A stretch of DNA of 20,186 bases, taken from contig NAOQ01000499.1 of assembly GCA_002751075.1 (NCBI GenBank), positions 1 to 20,186 on the forward strand, read 5' to 3'. Position 1 is the first letter of the stretch, and each line of letters opens with the position of its first letter. This document shows positions 1-9,184 of the stretch, piece after piece. The notes under the pieces are model-generated. The model ran no database searches. It was not told where the DNA came from and saw only the letters and a list, made by a program, of their open reading frames with translations. Position numbers and translations under genes: made by a program. The stretch comes from Ichthyophonus hoferi (taxonomy: Eukaryota > Opisthokonta > Ichthyosporea > Ichthyophonida > Ichthyophonidae).

Positions 1-30
1 TATTATTATTATTATTATTATTATTATTAT
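1..30. repeat. (TTA)n microsatellite
   Basis: About ten uninterrupted TTA/ATT triplets sit at the left edge of the window. The same triplet recurs at 589-624, in PDI intron 2 and in the intron at the right edge, so it is a genome-wide low-complexity habit rather than a local feature. Confidence 0.95.
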
Positions 31-140
31 CTATTTTTATTATTAATATTTCAATACTACCACGATATGTTTGTTTAAATTGTTGTTTACGGAGTAGAAT
101 AATTAAAGTATTTGGTGCCTAAAAGAGTAATATTATGTTT

Positions 141-390
141 CATTGTATTGTATTGTGTTATATTATAATATATTATATTGTATTGTATTGTAATAAAATG
201 TAGCGTATTGTATGGAGTAGAATTGCATTATATGGTTAAGATTTATGGTATATTGTATTATATAGTATGATATTATATTGTAATAGTATAGTATTGTATT
301 GAATTATATTGTACGGTATTATATTATATTATATTATATTATATTGTATTATATTGTATTGTATTATATTGCATTGTATTATATGCTCTT
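141..390. repeat. TATTG/TATTA pentanucleotide low-complexity tract
   Basis: This tract is a degenerate five-base periodic run of TATTG, TATTA and TATAT words. It creates a chance open frame around 299-532 whose translation is only Tyr, Ile and Leu, so no gene is called. The same words, often on the other strand as CAATA, recur in PDI intron 3 (about 3970-4015), downstream of PDI (5460-5620) and near 19680. Confidence 0.85.
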
Positions 391-587
391 GTCTCGTGGT
401 ATTGTACGGTATTTTAACATATCGCACCGATACCTTATTTTGCATTTGAATTTACTATATTATTATTTAATGCTATATTATATATATATTATTTTAAGAT
501 ATTTTAGTAGCATATTTAGCTTAACTGCATAATTTATCTTAATGTAGACCATGTAACTCGAATATATTATAACACTATTATTTTCAC

Positions 588-588
<1 letters not shown>

Positions 589-624
<36 letters not shown>
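589..624. repeat. (TTA)n microsatellite
   Basis: Twelve perfect TAT/TTA triplets in intergenic DNA. Confidence 0.95.
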
Positions 625-630
625 TGTTAC

Positions 631-1717
631 AAGGCCATAAACTCCGAATGAACACGTAGTTCCGCCGAACTTCTAGTAACAAGCAAATCATGAAATGATT
701 AGTCCAATTTTCGTTGCTTTAATGCCATAACATACCATACTAACCTATTATATACAATCCTATATTTAAACACACAATAATAATCTATTTATTAAAATTC
801 TATAGATAAACATACAATACTAACTTATTATATAATATCCTATATTATTACATACAATGCTAACCTGTTTTGAGTCGGATGAGATAACTCATCATTATAG
901 ATTGACCAAAAGTGTGCAACTGGACTATTAATTTGGATATTGGCTAAAAAGCTATCTAGATACAAACACATGTTATTTCAATTGAAGAATTAAGATCAGG
1001 TTATGATTAAACAATTGTAATAGGCCTTAATAGTCCAATGTAAATCCCATCAGCTAATCAGTATCTATACGACCCTTTCTCTTTTGGACTAAAATATGAA
1101 ACACATCTGCATTGACGTCCATGATAAGCAAAGGTTGTAAAGAGGATAGAAGGAACAAAAGCATACAATAAAAGCGCGGATAATGACGTAGAAACCATTA
1201 CAAATCAAGCTTTGCATATCTTATCACTTGTTAACAATATCTTATATGCATATATTCTTCTTGATGGTTAGGAGGTGCTTGACTTGTATTACACAATCAT
1301 TTGGTTTTATTGCAATGTCTAATTCTTTGTAGGTACTTGATATTAATCATTAGGATTCAGATCTTTCTCCTATCAAAAATACTGGCAACCATTGAGTTAT
1401 TTTTATAGTAATAATAACCAATATATACACCCAGCCATAGCACCCCTCTCACTGATCATTCACATTGTGCTATTATTATAACACGCCTAATCATATTAGG
1501 GTAGGTGTCTTTTCTTAATTTGCGGCAGAATACTTCAGAAAACTGAAGATAGAACTATCATACACTTCTCTGACAACAAACTCATCCGACAGTGGACTAG
1601 TACTAAGGTGCGAAGTAATGTCTTAATTGTTTCCCAACAAGAGATACTTCTTAAGAACATTTAATTGGAGCCCCAAAAGTCCGTGGACAAGTTAGCAGAA
1701 CTACTGCATATCGTTGT
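631..1717. other. Intergenic region, no gene recognised
   Basis: I see no convincing exon here. The region has AT-rich unique sequence and short perfect hairpins, for example CTTCAG-AAAA-CTGAAG near 1533 and CCTAAT-cat-ATTAGG near 1490. A 13-nt word ATTGGCTAAAAAG at 939-951 recurs exactly at 2639-2651, immediately before the proposed PDI start codon. A short open stretch on the + strand around 1130-1265 lacks a start codon and resembles nothing I know. Confidence 0.5.
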
Positions 1718-1990
1718 AATTCTTGTATGCCATATTTGAAGCCTTGAGTTTGATCCAAATTTAGCCTCATCATATCTCACGTGTTTCAAATGGTGTAAAT
1801 TAATCTTTGTATGATTGAGATGGGGTTTCTAGTTATATTTGCACTATAGTCTATCACCTGGCATACGTCATTGTTAGGGTAATAGAATAGCTTAAAGTAA
1901 AGACCGAGTATGTTATGTTTGCCCTATAGTTTATCATTTTAACAGTATAAAGAATAAAGTCATTGAGAATCTTGTCAGATTAGATCTGGT
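1718..1990 (+). repeat. Outlying copy (L) of the array repeat core
   Basis: Homologous segments lie at about 8068-8220, 11218-11392, 14165-14365 and 18178-18385. Shared words include TTTGATCCAAATT, a CACRTGTTT-like word, GGGGYTTCTAG, the pair CACTATAGT and CGTCATTGT, and GCTTAAAGTAA. This copy resembles the rightmost one most closely, for instance in its ATGATTGAGATGGGG-like word. It shows that the repeat array extends to the left of the PDI gene, so the PDI gene lies within the array rather than beside it. No coding potential is conserved among copies. Confidence 0.7.
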
Positions 1991-2651
1991 ACGATTTTAA
2001 TCTATGGGTAGACCAGTAATATTGTAATATATAGTAAGCAATTGTTTCTACACCAACGAACCGTGTGTACTATTCATTTCGTCTAAAGAGAAACTATATA
2101 TTATATGCTATTGCTTAGCATTAACCATAAGGCATTTATAATTAATGACAATACTAGATATTGTGTATTATTATTTAAAATGTACTTTGTGCATATATAT
2201 TTGTGTTTAAGTATTTGTTAAGCTATAGCTATTAGAACCCTGTAGTCTGACACAAATAAGAACTCTATAACTGTTATGCTTTTTCATTGATAAGATAATA
2301 GATATTAGGATGTATGAGAGCCAACGAGATTGAGGTATAAAATAGAATAATCGCGATTCGAATCGAATTTGGTATGTCGTAAGACAACTGATTTGAGAGT
2401 TCACGGGACTACAAAAATAGGCATTGCTATATTGTCATGCTATTATTATATTATTATAATATAATTTTATTGTATTGTTATATATTATTATTGTAATACT
2501 AGACTTATCTTTCAATTTTTTATAGAAATTTTTATTCATAATATATATTTTTTCTATGGACGTGTATTATATATATAGATATGTAGTTTATCTATATATC
2601 TACCTATCAATAAGCATTACCATATACTAACGCATACCATTGGCTAAAAAG
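1991..2651. other. Intergenic region upstream of the PDI gene
   Basis: AT-rich sequence without a recognisable gene. A TATATATA run near 2568-2577 lies 75-85 nt before the proposed ATG and could serve as a core promoter, but such runs are common here. Antisense frames between 2207 and 2404 are open only by chance and encode nothing family-like. Confidence 0.4.
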
Positions 2652-2673
2652 ATGACGTTCCTTTCAATGATTC
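2652..2673 (+). other. Tentative first coding exon of the PDIA6-type gene
   Basis: Exon 2 starts in phase 1 after a textbook polypyrimidine-CTACAG acceptor at 3419, so a short upstream exon must supply the start codon. ATG at 2652, preceded by AAAAG, encodes MTFLSMI plus one base before a GTGTAA donor. Joined to exon 2 it gives [20 protein letters not shown], a standard 20-residue signal peptide before FYGKGSG; human PDIA6 has a 19-residue one. The donor is weak and the intron (746 nt) is longer than the other three (about 205-250 nt). The alternative is the in-frame ATG at 3299, which would translate the pyrimidine tract as a Phe/Leu/Ser-rich leader. Confidence 0.5.
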
Positions 2674-5371
2674 GTGTAACTAACATACAGATTCTCATCA
2701 TTGCATATAATTACTATATAAAGACATAAATAAATAAACAATCCAATCATCCTAACCTCCATAAGTTAAGAAACCAATCACACTAATAAATGAACATCAA
2801 TGAGAGCCAATTATATTAAATAGTTTATTTCCATTTTTTTTTGGTTTCGCATAATTGCAGTTATAAGCACGTATTTATTTTGTTGAGCCATTAATATATT
2901 GGAGTGTTAATAATTGTATACTTCTTTATCGTTATCATGAGGTGGTCGTTGTCAGGTGCGTTTTTAAGACTACTGAGGCTATGATTATAAGTTATTACTG
3001 TTATTGATATACATTGATTAATTTTATGAAACGCAGCTCCATATTCATGTAATTGTACTAACGCAAGAATCATATTACTCGTGTTGTAAACAATAACATT
3101 GATAGTAATATATAGGTGTCATAGACAACCTGAATAATGAATGACAAATTTAATATGTATAGCGTAACATAGTATAGTTATACTTCAAGCATTCACAACA
3201 GTGACACAGCAACAAGGATAATGCAATCATAGTACTAGTAATATAATTGTGACTCGCAGTATCATACCTCAATTGACATCTAAAACCTGTATATACCAAT
3301 GCATTTCTCTACATATACAACATATAAACACACACATATATATATATATACTAAGCTATTTTTACTCTTCTCTTTCTTCCTTTTCCTCTCCTTCCCTCTC
3401 CCTTTCCCTCTCTCTACAGTTGTGGGCCTACTTGGCCTGCTATCCTCTGCGCATGGTTTCTATGGAAAGGGATCGGGGGTAGTTAGCCTGACACCTGAGA
3501 ACTTTGAGAAGAAAGTGATGCAGAGTAAGGGAGTGTGGATGGTTGAGTTCTATGCCCCCTGGTAAGTGATGGTTATAGTTATAGTTATAGTTAGTATTAT
3601 AGATAGGGTTAATGGTTATTATTATATACTATATTACTATATGTGGTAGCTGGGGTTGGGGTTTTCATTCTCGTTTTGGTTGTGGCTAAGGTTATTATTA
3701 TTATTATTGTTATTGTTGTTATTTTTATTACCATTATTACTATTATTACTATATACACACGTATACTTACATACAATTCTTCTGTTTTCCAGGTGTGGTC
3801 ACTGTAAAAGCCTAGCTCCCGAGTGGAAAAAGGCAGCAGATGCCTTGAAGGGAGTAGTGAATGTAGCAGCTGTAGATGCCGACCAGTTCAAGGAACTGGG
3901 GGGCAAGTACGACGTAAAGGGTTTCCCTACCATTAAGGTTAGCAAAGGCTAGTGGAATATTATGTAATGTGATGTATTACAATACAATATATTGCAATAT
4001 AATATAAAATACAATATAACCTGATCTAATTGGATTCAATTGAAAAGCACGCCCACTTCTTCCATCTCCTATCATACTATATATTGCACCCCACTATTAT
4101 TGCACTATCCTCTCCTAACCTCCCTTCCTTCCTTTCCCACAGATCTTCGGTGCCGATAAAAACAAACCCACTGATTACCAAGGCGAAAGAACATCTAAAG
4201 CTATAATAGAAAAAGGGTTGAAAGAGGCCAGGAGTTTAGTAATGAATAGAGTGAATGGAGGAAGTAAAAAGACCCAGGGCAAAGGAAGTAATGGTAAAAA
4301 GAGTGGTAAAGCTACCAAGGAAGGAGAGGTTGTAGAGTTGGACGAGGATAGCTTTGAAAGCATGGTGTTGGGTAGTAAGGACTCATGGCTGGTTGCTTTC
4401 TATGCGCCTTGGTAAGTGTTTATGTTGTTGTTAGCAGTATTGCTGTTGTGTCTTCTTCTTTTTTTTGTATATATATATGCATTTGTACACGTGTCTGATG
4501 TTGCCGTGGCTGTGGTTTCTGTCTATGTTTTGATGGCTAATTTAACTGTATATTTACCTAATATGTATTATTATTAGCACACATATATGCATACACTTAC
4601 ATGCTATGTGTAACTAACTAACTCATACCTATTTCTTCTTCCCTTCTCTCTCTCTCTAGGTGTGGTCACTGTAAAGCCCTTAGCCCCAAATTTAATGAAG
4701 CAGCCCAAAAACTAAGCGGTATTGCCAAACTAGGTAAAGTAGATGCTACTATACACCAACAACTCGCCCAAAAGTATAATGTCAAGGGCTATCCTACCAT
4801 TATGTTCTTCTCCAACGGTAAGGTAGAGGACTATCCCGCGCCAAGAGAGGTAGAGGATATGGTTAACTTCATGAAAGATCGATCTGCTGAAGCCGTGGTG
4901 GTACCAGAAGTCAAAGAGTTGCTTACTAAGGATGTATGGGAAAAAGAATGCAAAGGACTAGGTATCGTTTGTATTGTCAGTGTATTGCCCCATATCCTTG
5001 ACAGTTCTGCCGTAGAACGCAAGCAAAGCATTAAGATGTTACAGACTCTAGCTGAAAAGCACGCCGCCAGAGGTGCACTGAGTTTTAGATGGTTGTGGAG
5101 TGAGGCTGGCAAACAGGTAGATGTAGAGAATGTATTGAACATAGGAGGGGCTGGTTATCCTGCCTTAGTAGCTGTCAGTGAGAGTAAATCCGCCTACACG
5201 GGTATGGCTATGGCTTACGATGCCCCACACATTAGCCAGTTCCTTACCAAGCTAGTCATGGGTAAGACTCCTTTAGCTCCTATCGGCCAGGCGGTGGGTG
5301 AAAAGGTACTCACCGTTGAGGCCTGGGATGGCAAGGATGGTGTACTTCCTGAGGTTAAAGATGAATTGTAA
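2652..5371 (+). CDS. PDIA6: Protein disulfide-isomerase A6-type (P5), five exons
   Basis: ER oxidoreductase that forms and rearranges disulfides in secretory proteins. Exons: 2652-2673 (tentative), 3420-3561, 3793-3937, 4143-4411 and 4660-5371. All introns are GT-AG and phases fit, giving 429 residues against about 440 in human PDIA6. In order: a 20-residue signal peptide, thioredoxin domain a with active site CGHC at about 56-59 and its cis-Pro in GFPTIK, a Gly/Lys/Ser-rich linker, thioredoxin domain a' with CGHC at about 194-197 and cis-Pro in GYPTIM, then a redox-inactive domain b containing the family words [10 protein letters not shown] and GGAGYPA, and a C-terminal KDEL ER-retrieval signal. 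DYQGERT and [11 protein letters not shown] also match PDIA6 closely. Introns 2 and 4 split the same Trp codon just before CGHC in both thioredoxin domains. No frameshift or lost catalytic residue is seen. Identity of exons 2-5 is very secure; exon 1 is inferred. Confidence 0.93.
3691..3752. repeat. (ATT)n-rich microsatellite in PDI intron 2
   Basis: Imperfect ATT/GTT triplets inside the 231-nt second intron. They create open frames unrelated to the protein. Confidence 0.8.
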
Positions 5372-5411
5372 TTGGAGAGTTAAAAATTAATTTTGAATAC
5401 TGTATTTGTCT

Positions 5412-5417
5412 AATAAA
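5412..5417 (+). promoter_or_regulatory. Poly(A) signal of the PDI gene
   Basis: AATAAA lies 41 nt after the TAA stop, implying a 3' UTR of only about 60 nt. Confidence 0.75.
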
Positions 5418-5572
5418 AACTAATGCTTTGATGCATAGATTGTGTTGTAATCCTTATTATACAATGAGGTAATGTTTATAGTACAGTTGGATAGGGTATA
5501 ATATGGTATTGTTTCGTATAGGATAGTGGGATATAGTTGAATACAATGCAGTATCTTATAATATAATAATAT

Positions 5573-5723
5573 AATATAGTACAATACCAATACATTACAA
5601 CATAACATAAGTAGTGAAGCTGAAGCTGTGATTTTCAATTTCTATTTCGTTAAATTAATATTGGTTACATATAAATTTCAACAATTTAACAAAGGAAAAA
5701 ACTTTTCTTTATATTGTAATAAA
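5573..5723 (+). repeat. Copy of the SSP1 3'-UTR segment downstream of PDI
   Basis: This aligns with 9027-9166, the 3' UTR of SSP1: both start AATATAGTRCAATAC, share a TTTCGTTAAATYAATATT-like block, and end in TTTATATTGTAATAAA. Here it follows the PDI gene by 200 nt with no secreted-protein reading frame in front of it. The likely reading is the 3' end of a vanished array unit. Sequence 5450-5572 just upstream is AT-rich CAATA/TATTG low complexity. Confidence 0.7.
5718..5723 (+). promoter_or_regulatory. AATAAA, orphan counterpart of the SSP1 poly(A) signal
   Basis: It occupies the same place as the SSP1 poly(A) signal at 9161-9166, at the end of a TATATTGTAATAAA word. Confidence 0.4.
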
Positions 5724-6128
5724 CGAGGATATTGCAAGATCGCTAACATAGATAAATAAGAAGGGTTTGATCGTGGCTCAGGATAATAGTTGCATAGGGA
5801 TTTGTTGCTAGTGTTTTAATTAGATAAAATATTTTATTTTAGTTAATTAAATACCATTCTGCAATAAGCAGATCGATTCTTGCTTGTCATATACCAATGC
5901 AGTATATGAACACTTACATCTATGGGAAAATTGAGTTAATTCACCATCAAAATAGGGGTATAATAGTATTTTAAGTATTGTAGTAAGATCAGATAATTCT
6001 ATTGGGTCTCTGTGACCTATCGTGAGTTGGATTAGCTAATACGAATAGCTATGATTGGCTCCATTTAAGTTATTGAATTTAGCAGCATTAGCGTTTACTA
6101 GAAAGTTAACATGGGCAGTAAAACTAAG

Positions 6129-6136
6129 TATAAAAG
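6129..6136 (+). promoter_or_regulatory. TATA box candidate
   Basis: TATAAAAG, the best TATA match in the window, with an inverted CCAAT (ATTGG) at 6054-6058. It lies about 140 nt before an ATG at 6271 and 180 nt before the ORF at 6310. Confidence 0.35.
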
Positions 6137-6270
6137 CAAGCAAAAGTCATTAATAACAGACCCCAGCTCATGCATACGCGGAATCAATAGCAAAATACGA
6201 AGTTTTTGTAAACGCAAACAAAAATACTTTGCACTTAATTAGATATTTGTAATAATTACATCGTTATTGT

Positions 6271-6582
6271 AATGTCGAGTCCACCGTTGACACTCACATA
6301 CAATAATCAGTGTCCAGATCACTCACTCGTTCTGCAGTCAGAGAACTGCTACTGACTTTAAATAACGATAATAACATTTATTTACATAGTGACATAGCTC
6401 CACTTAATGATCGGTCACATTGTGCGGTTTCCACATTCGCATCCAAGCGCATCCAAGTATCTATCCTTTCTGAATTAGAACAGAGATATAATTACTACAG
6501 CCAGTTACCCAGAGAGTTGGTATATGGGCCTTCAATAGAACCTTTATCACTGCAACTGAGCCTTAAAGACAGATCTGATTAA
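6271..6582 (+). CDS. Possible small gene or gene fragment, unrecognised
   Basis: An ATG at 6271 opens a 27-codon frame (MSSPPLTLTYNNQ...). Overlapping it in another frame is a stretch open from about 6310 to a TAA at 6580-6582 that encodes about 90 residues of protein-like composition, including VRELLLTLNN, SELEQRYNYYSQLP and VYGPSIEP. Base composition is less AT-rich than the flanks, and a TATA box precedes it. The two frames are not joined by any obvious intron, so this may be a decaying gene, a single exon, or chance. An exact tandem 10-mer (CGCATCCAAG twice, about 6439-6458) lies inside. No family is recognised and no function is proposed. Confidence 0.3.
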
Positions 6583-6699
6583 GCGACTATTATTAGCACT
6601 GGCCAAGCAATATTAACCACTACTAGTTGTACAATTGTAAATTCTGACAGCTGTAGAGAAGTAATTAGAACTGACATAGTCTCTGATAGAAGATAATCA

Positions 6700-7745
6700 C
6701 AATAATTTTAGAAATAACTACAGGATTGTTCCTGTGACCTATAGCTATTTAGAGGGAGAGGGAATACTTAAATAAAATGTGTTTTACGATGCACCTTTGC
6801 ATACACGCAGTACAGGTAGGCTAAGATACCTTTTTATAATACAAAACCAATAAGCAGAGGTTGAGGACTAGGCCCACAAGGTTAATAAGACTATGGAAGA
6901 GCTGTTAGTTGGACAGCCAGTAGTTGGCTGATGGCCCTGTGAGACTCTCAAGTGGTCCAGTAGAGGATCTGCTATCATGAGATAGAATAGAGCCAAGTGC
7001 AGTGAAAGCTTTGGGTTTAATAAAGTTTAATGCCCTTCTAGAAATAAGCTCTATAAAACTTTAATATATCAATGTTGTTATGATTTATTAATGAAATTTA
7101 TACTCCAAAACCTTACTTAAATCCTTATATAACTACAAATACATATTAATAGTTATACGTATTTATAAATAAAAAGGTTTCACAGCCTTCTTGAATTGGA
7201 TTGGATACAACGTTATTGTAATATTTACAAAGACTATTTATACTGTAAGATTCCATGACCCCATCCCTGTATATGTGTAAATATATCTATTGGTTTGTAT
7301 AAGCAGAGGTCTAATTTATTCACCAATTAATTGGAATGGTGTTTAATGTCTTTATTCAGATATTTCTTAGAAATCATTTCTTCATTAGTGGAAACTTTTA
7401 TGAGCAATTCTCTGATTAATTGCAAGTTGATTATCATCAGCTTATTGATTCTAATATTGATTCATTACAAAAGTTGTTGGGTCTGAAATAGGCCTTTTGT
7501 AATTTTTATAATAATAGTGAGAATAATTTATTAAACAAGGTCATAGGCTATCAAATATGATTTTGATCCAAACGTAGCTAGAACTGCATCAAAGGCTAAT
7601 CTGTGATCCTTGTATCCATTCAGACTGTAGATCATGATATAATGATATATGTAATATTTATACATATATCAAAAGTGTAACAATAATAGTAATTTCCTAC
7701 ATACTATTTGGGCATGGATAACTGTTGTAACTCGGTATTTTTCTA
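6700..7745 (+). repeat. Array unit A, proximal repeat block
   Basis: Homologous over its whole length to 9185-10400. Shared words include GGATTGTTCCTG, TAGTTGGCT...TGG-CCTGT, GATCCAGTAGAGGATCTG-like sequence, GGGTTTAATAAAGTTTA and TGGTTTGTATAAGC. Its last part is also found at 13160-13315. A sub-block around 6720-6900 recurs in diverged form at about 12140-12270 and 15540-15690. No conserved reading frame is visible, so I treat it as non-coding unit DNA. Confidence 0.8.
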
Positions 7746-7814
7746 CAAATATATGTATTCAATCATGAATTCTTTTCTGGTTGGAACATGTGCGGTACGT
7801 TAAAATGGTTCCTT

Positions 7815-8228
7815 ACGTATTTATTTATTTGGATTAGAGCATATAACCATATTACATAAGATCCTAGAGGCTCATAGCATATCTCGAACTCGATGGAATT
7901 AGGAATTATAGTGAAACCCCATGGCTAAGCGCAGATCATTCGGTATGCCAAAATCTAATTATAAAGAGATAAAAATGTTCTTTTTTAATTATTGCACATA
8001 CAAATCAAAAATACGTAGCGATGATTCAGATTGATATTAATTTATGTTTATAACACTATTTTAACTATACAGTTTGATCTAAATTCAATCTCACCACAGC
8101 ACATGTGCCTATAACTATTAATTTACTATCGAGTTCAGGTAGGGCTTCTAGTATTGTTTGCATTATAGTCTGTCACCTGACATGTGTCATTGTCAGGGTA
8201 GCGGCTTAAAGTAATGCCTAAATAATGT
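7815..8228 (+). repeat. Array unit A, distal repeat block with core
   Basis: Homologous to 10886-11392, 13800-14365, about 18020-18385 and, for the core, 1718-1990. The segment holding AAACCCCATGGCTAAGCGC is close to the other units. The core ends in a TGACATGTGTCATTGTCAG imperfect palindrome, of which CGTCATTGTCGG is kept in units B and C. It ends about 510 nt before the SSP1 start codon and may include upstream regulatory sequence. Confidence 0.75.
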
Positions 8229-8239
8229 GCAGTCTGGAC

Positions 8240-8559
8240 TCAAAGCATATAATCTGAAATATTTATTATGCAGTTGCGGAATCTCTATCTTTGGCAATTT
8301 ATTTTTCCGGCTGCATATGGTAACTGCCGATAATAATAATAATAAAATATTTGTCTAAAGAAATACTAAATTAAATAAAAAATCTGATGTGAAAGAAAAT
8401 ATCCATCCCAAAAAAACAATTTACTATAGTTTAAAATTTACCCTTATTATAACTTACATTTATCTTTTGACATTATGGATTTATTTAACTAATTCTTAAA
8501 TTATTTACGCAATTGTTATAGATCTATTATATTTTAAGTTGCATAACATGGAATTATAA
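8240..8559 (+). repeat. Unit segment upstream of the SSP1 promoter
   Basis: Homologous to about 12281-12415 and 15720-16080: a TATAATCTGAAATATT-like word, a TTGGCAATTTATTT word, CTGCATATGG, AACTGCCGATAATAATAAT and AAGAAATACTA. Units A and C continue to match through TTTTGACATTAT, whereas unit B is replaced by foreign sequence at about 12420-12650. Confidence 0.7.
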
Positions 8560-8739
8560 TTATCAACCAATAGAATCATACAGATTGAATTGTACAGGTA
8601 TTGTATTTCTAATTCCTATTGGTCGCAATAATTTTTCAACAACTATAAGTATAATCCTAAAATTCACATGAAGAGAACTACTACTGCCACTCAAAGTCTA
8701 TCCTTTATAATAACAAACGATAAACAGAGTCCCATCAGA
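8560..8739 (+). promoter_or_regulatory. SSP1 promoter and 5' leader
   Basis: CCAAT at 8567-8571, inverted CCAAT (ATTGG) at 8618-8622 and TATAAGT at 8644-8650. The ATTGG-to-TATA start distance is 26 nt, identical in SSP2 and SSP3. The leader after TATA (TTCACATRAAGA...ACTACTACTGCCACTC) is also conserved, which supports a transcription start about 30 nt past TATA and a leader of about 65 nt. Confidence 0.65.
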
Positions 8740-9027
8740 ATGCGTGTCACTCGTATAATTGTCACTGCCGCGGTTTCCCTTATTGCTTTCACTAGTGGCG
8801 CTGAAGCCTGGCATCACCATCACCACAAGTCTCATTCAAGTAATTGTGCATCGGGTTCTGTTAGGACGTGGTTTGGATTTGGTCCATGTGTGCAAGTATG
8901 TGATGATACGGATGAAGATGCGTATGGAAGTTGTGTAACTCGGAAAGGTTGTGGTCAAGGATCAGGTTGGTTTGAATGGCTCGAAGGCTGCGTGGACACG
9001 ATAGTGAATGTCTTGGAGAACTCGTAA
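8740..9027 (+). CDS. SSP1: small secreted His-rich six-cysteine protein
   Basis: 95 residues, no intron. Residues 1-23 are a signal peptide (short basic start, hydrophobic core, AEA cleavage motif). The mature protein would start Trp followed by five His, then KSHSSN. The core has Cys at 36, 50, 54, 65, 71 and 84, pattern C-x13-C-x3-C-x10-C-x5-C-x12-C, with aromatic/Gly words VRTWFGFGPC and GSGWFEWLEGC. An even cysteine number suggests three disulfides in an extracellular protein. I chose ATG 8740 rather than the in-frame ATG at 8668: only 8740 is conserved in the paralogues, which have no ATG and in one case an in-frame stop in the leader. Function and family are unknown; metal binding by the His run is conceivable but unproven. 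Confidence 0.85.
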   Translation: MRVTRIIVTAAVSLIAFTSGAEAWHHHHHKSHSSNCASGSVRTWFGFGPCVQVCDDTDEDAYGSCVTRKGCGQGSGWFEWLEGCVDTIVNVLENS

Positions 9028-9166
9028 TATAGTGCAATACACTACAATATAACATGAGTAGTTAGGCTGTAATTTCCTATTTCCATTTTGTTAAATCAAT
9101 ATTAGCTACATATACATCTCTATCAATATGAAAAAGGAAACAACCATTTCTTTATATTGTAATAAA
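9027..9166 (+). promoter_or_regulatory. SSP1 3' UTR ending in AATAAA
   Basis: AATAAA at 9161-9166 lies 134 nt after the stop. The whole stretch has a homologue after the PDI gene (5573-5723), and no counterpart after SSP2 or SSP3. Confidence 0.6.
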
Positions 9167-9184
9167 AATAAAAAAATAGCAATA

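Larger units (their letters stand above)
5724..6690. other. Unit-specific insertion of about 0.97 kb
   Basis: The second unit runs directly from the poly(A) region at 9166 into the segment at 9185. Here the same two homologous blocks (ending about 5723 and resuming about 6690) are separated by about 967 nt. The extra DNA contains a TATA box and an unidentified ORF. I see no inverted ends or target duplication, so it may be an insertion here or a deletion in the other unit. Confidence 0.6.

Noticed and set aside
299-532. Open frame of 77 codons in the pentanucleotide tract
   Set aside because: It is composed almost wholly of Tyr, Ile and Leu from TAT/ATT repeats and has no start context or splice signals.
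1130-1265. 45-codon open stretch on the + strand
   Set aside because: No start codon, no convincing splice sites and no recognisable motif.
2891-3073. Antisense 60-codon frame inside PDI intron 1
   Set aside because: Length is within chance for this composition and nothing in it resembles a protein family.
3299-3419. PDI N-terminus starting at ATG 3299
   Set aside because: The stretch is a branch-point-like TACTAAG plus polypyrimidine tract and CTACAG acceptor; translating it gives a repetitive Phe/Leu/Ser leader of abnormal length. It remains the fallback if no upstream exon is transcribed.
8668-8739. 24-residue N-terminal extension of SSP1
   Set aside because: The upstream ATG is absent from both paralogues, SSP3 has in-frame stops there, and the extension would bury the signal peptide.
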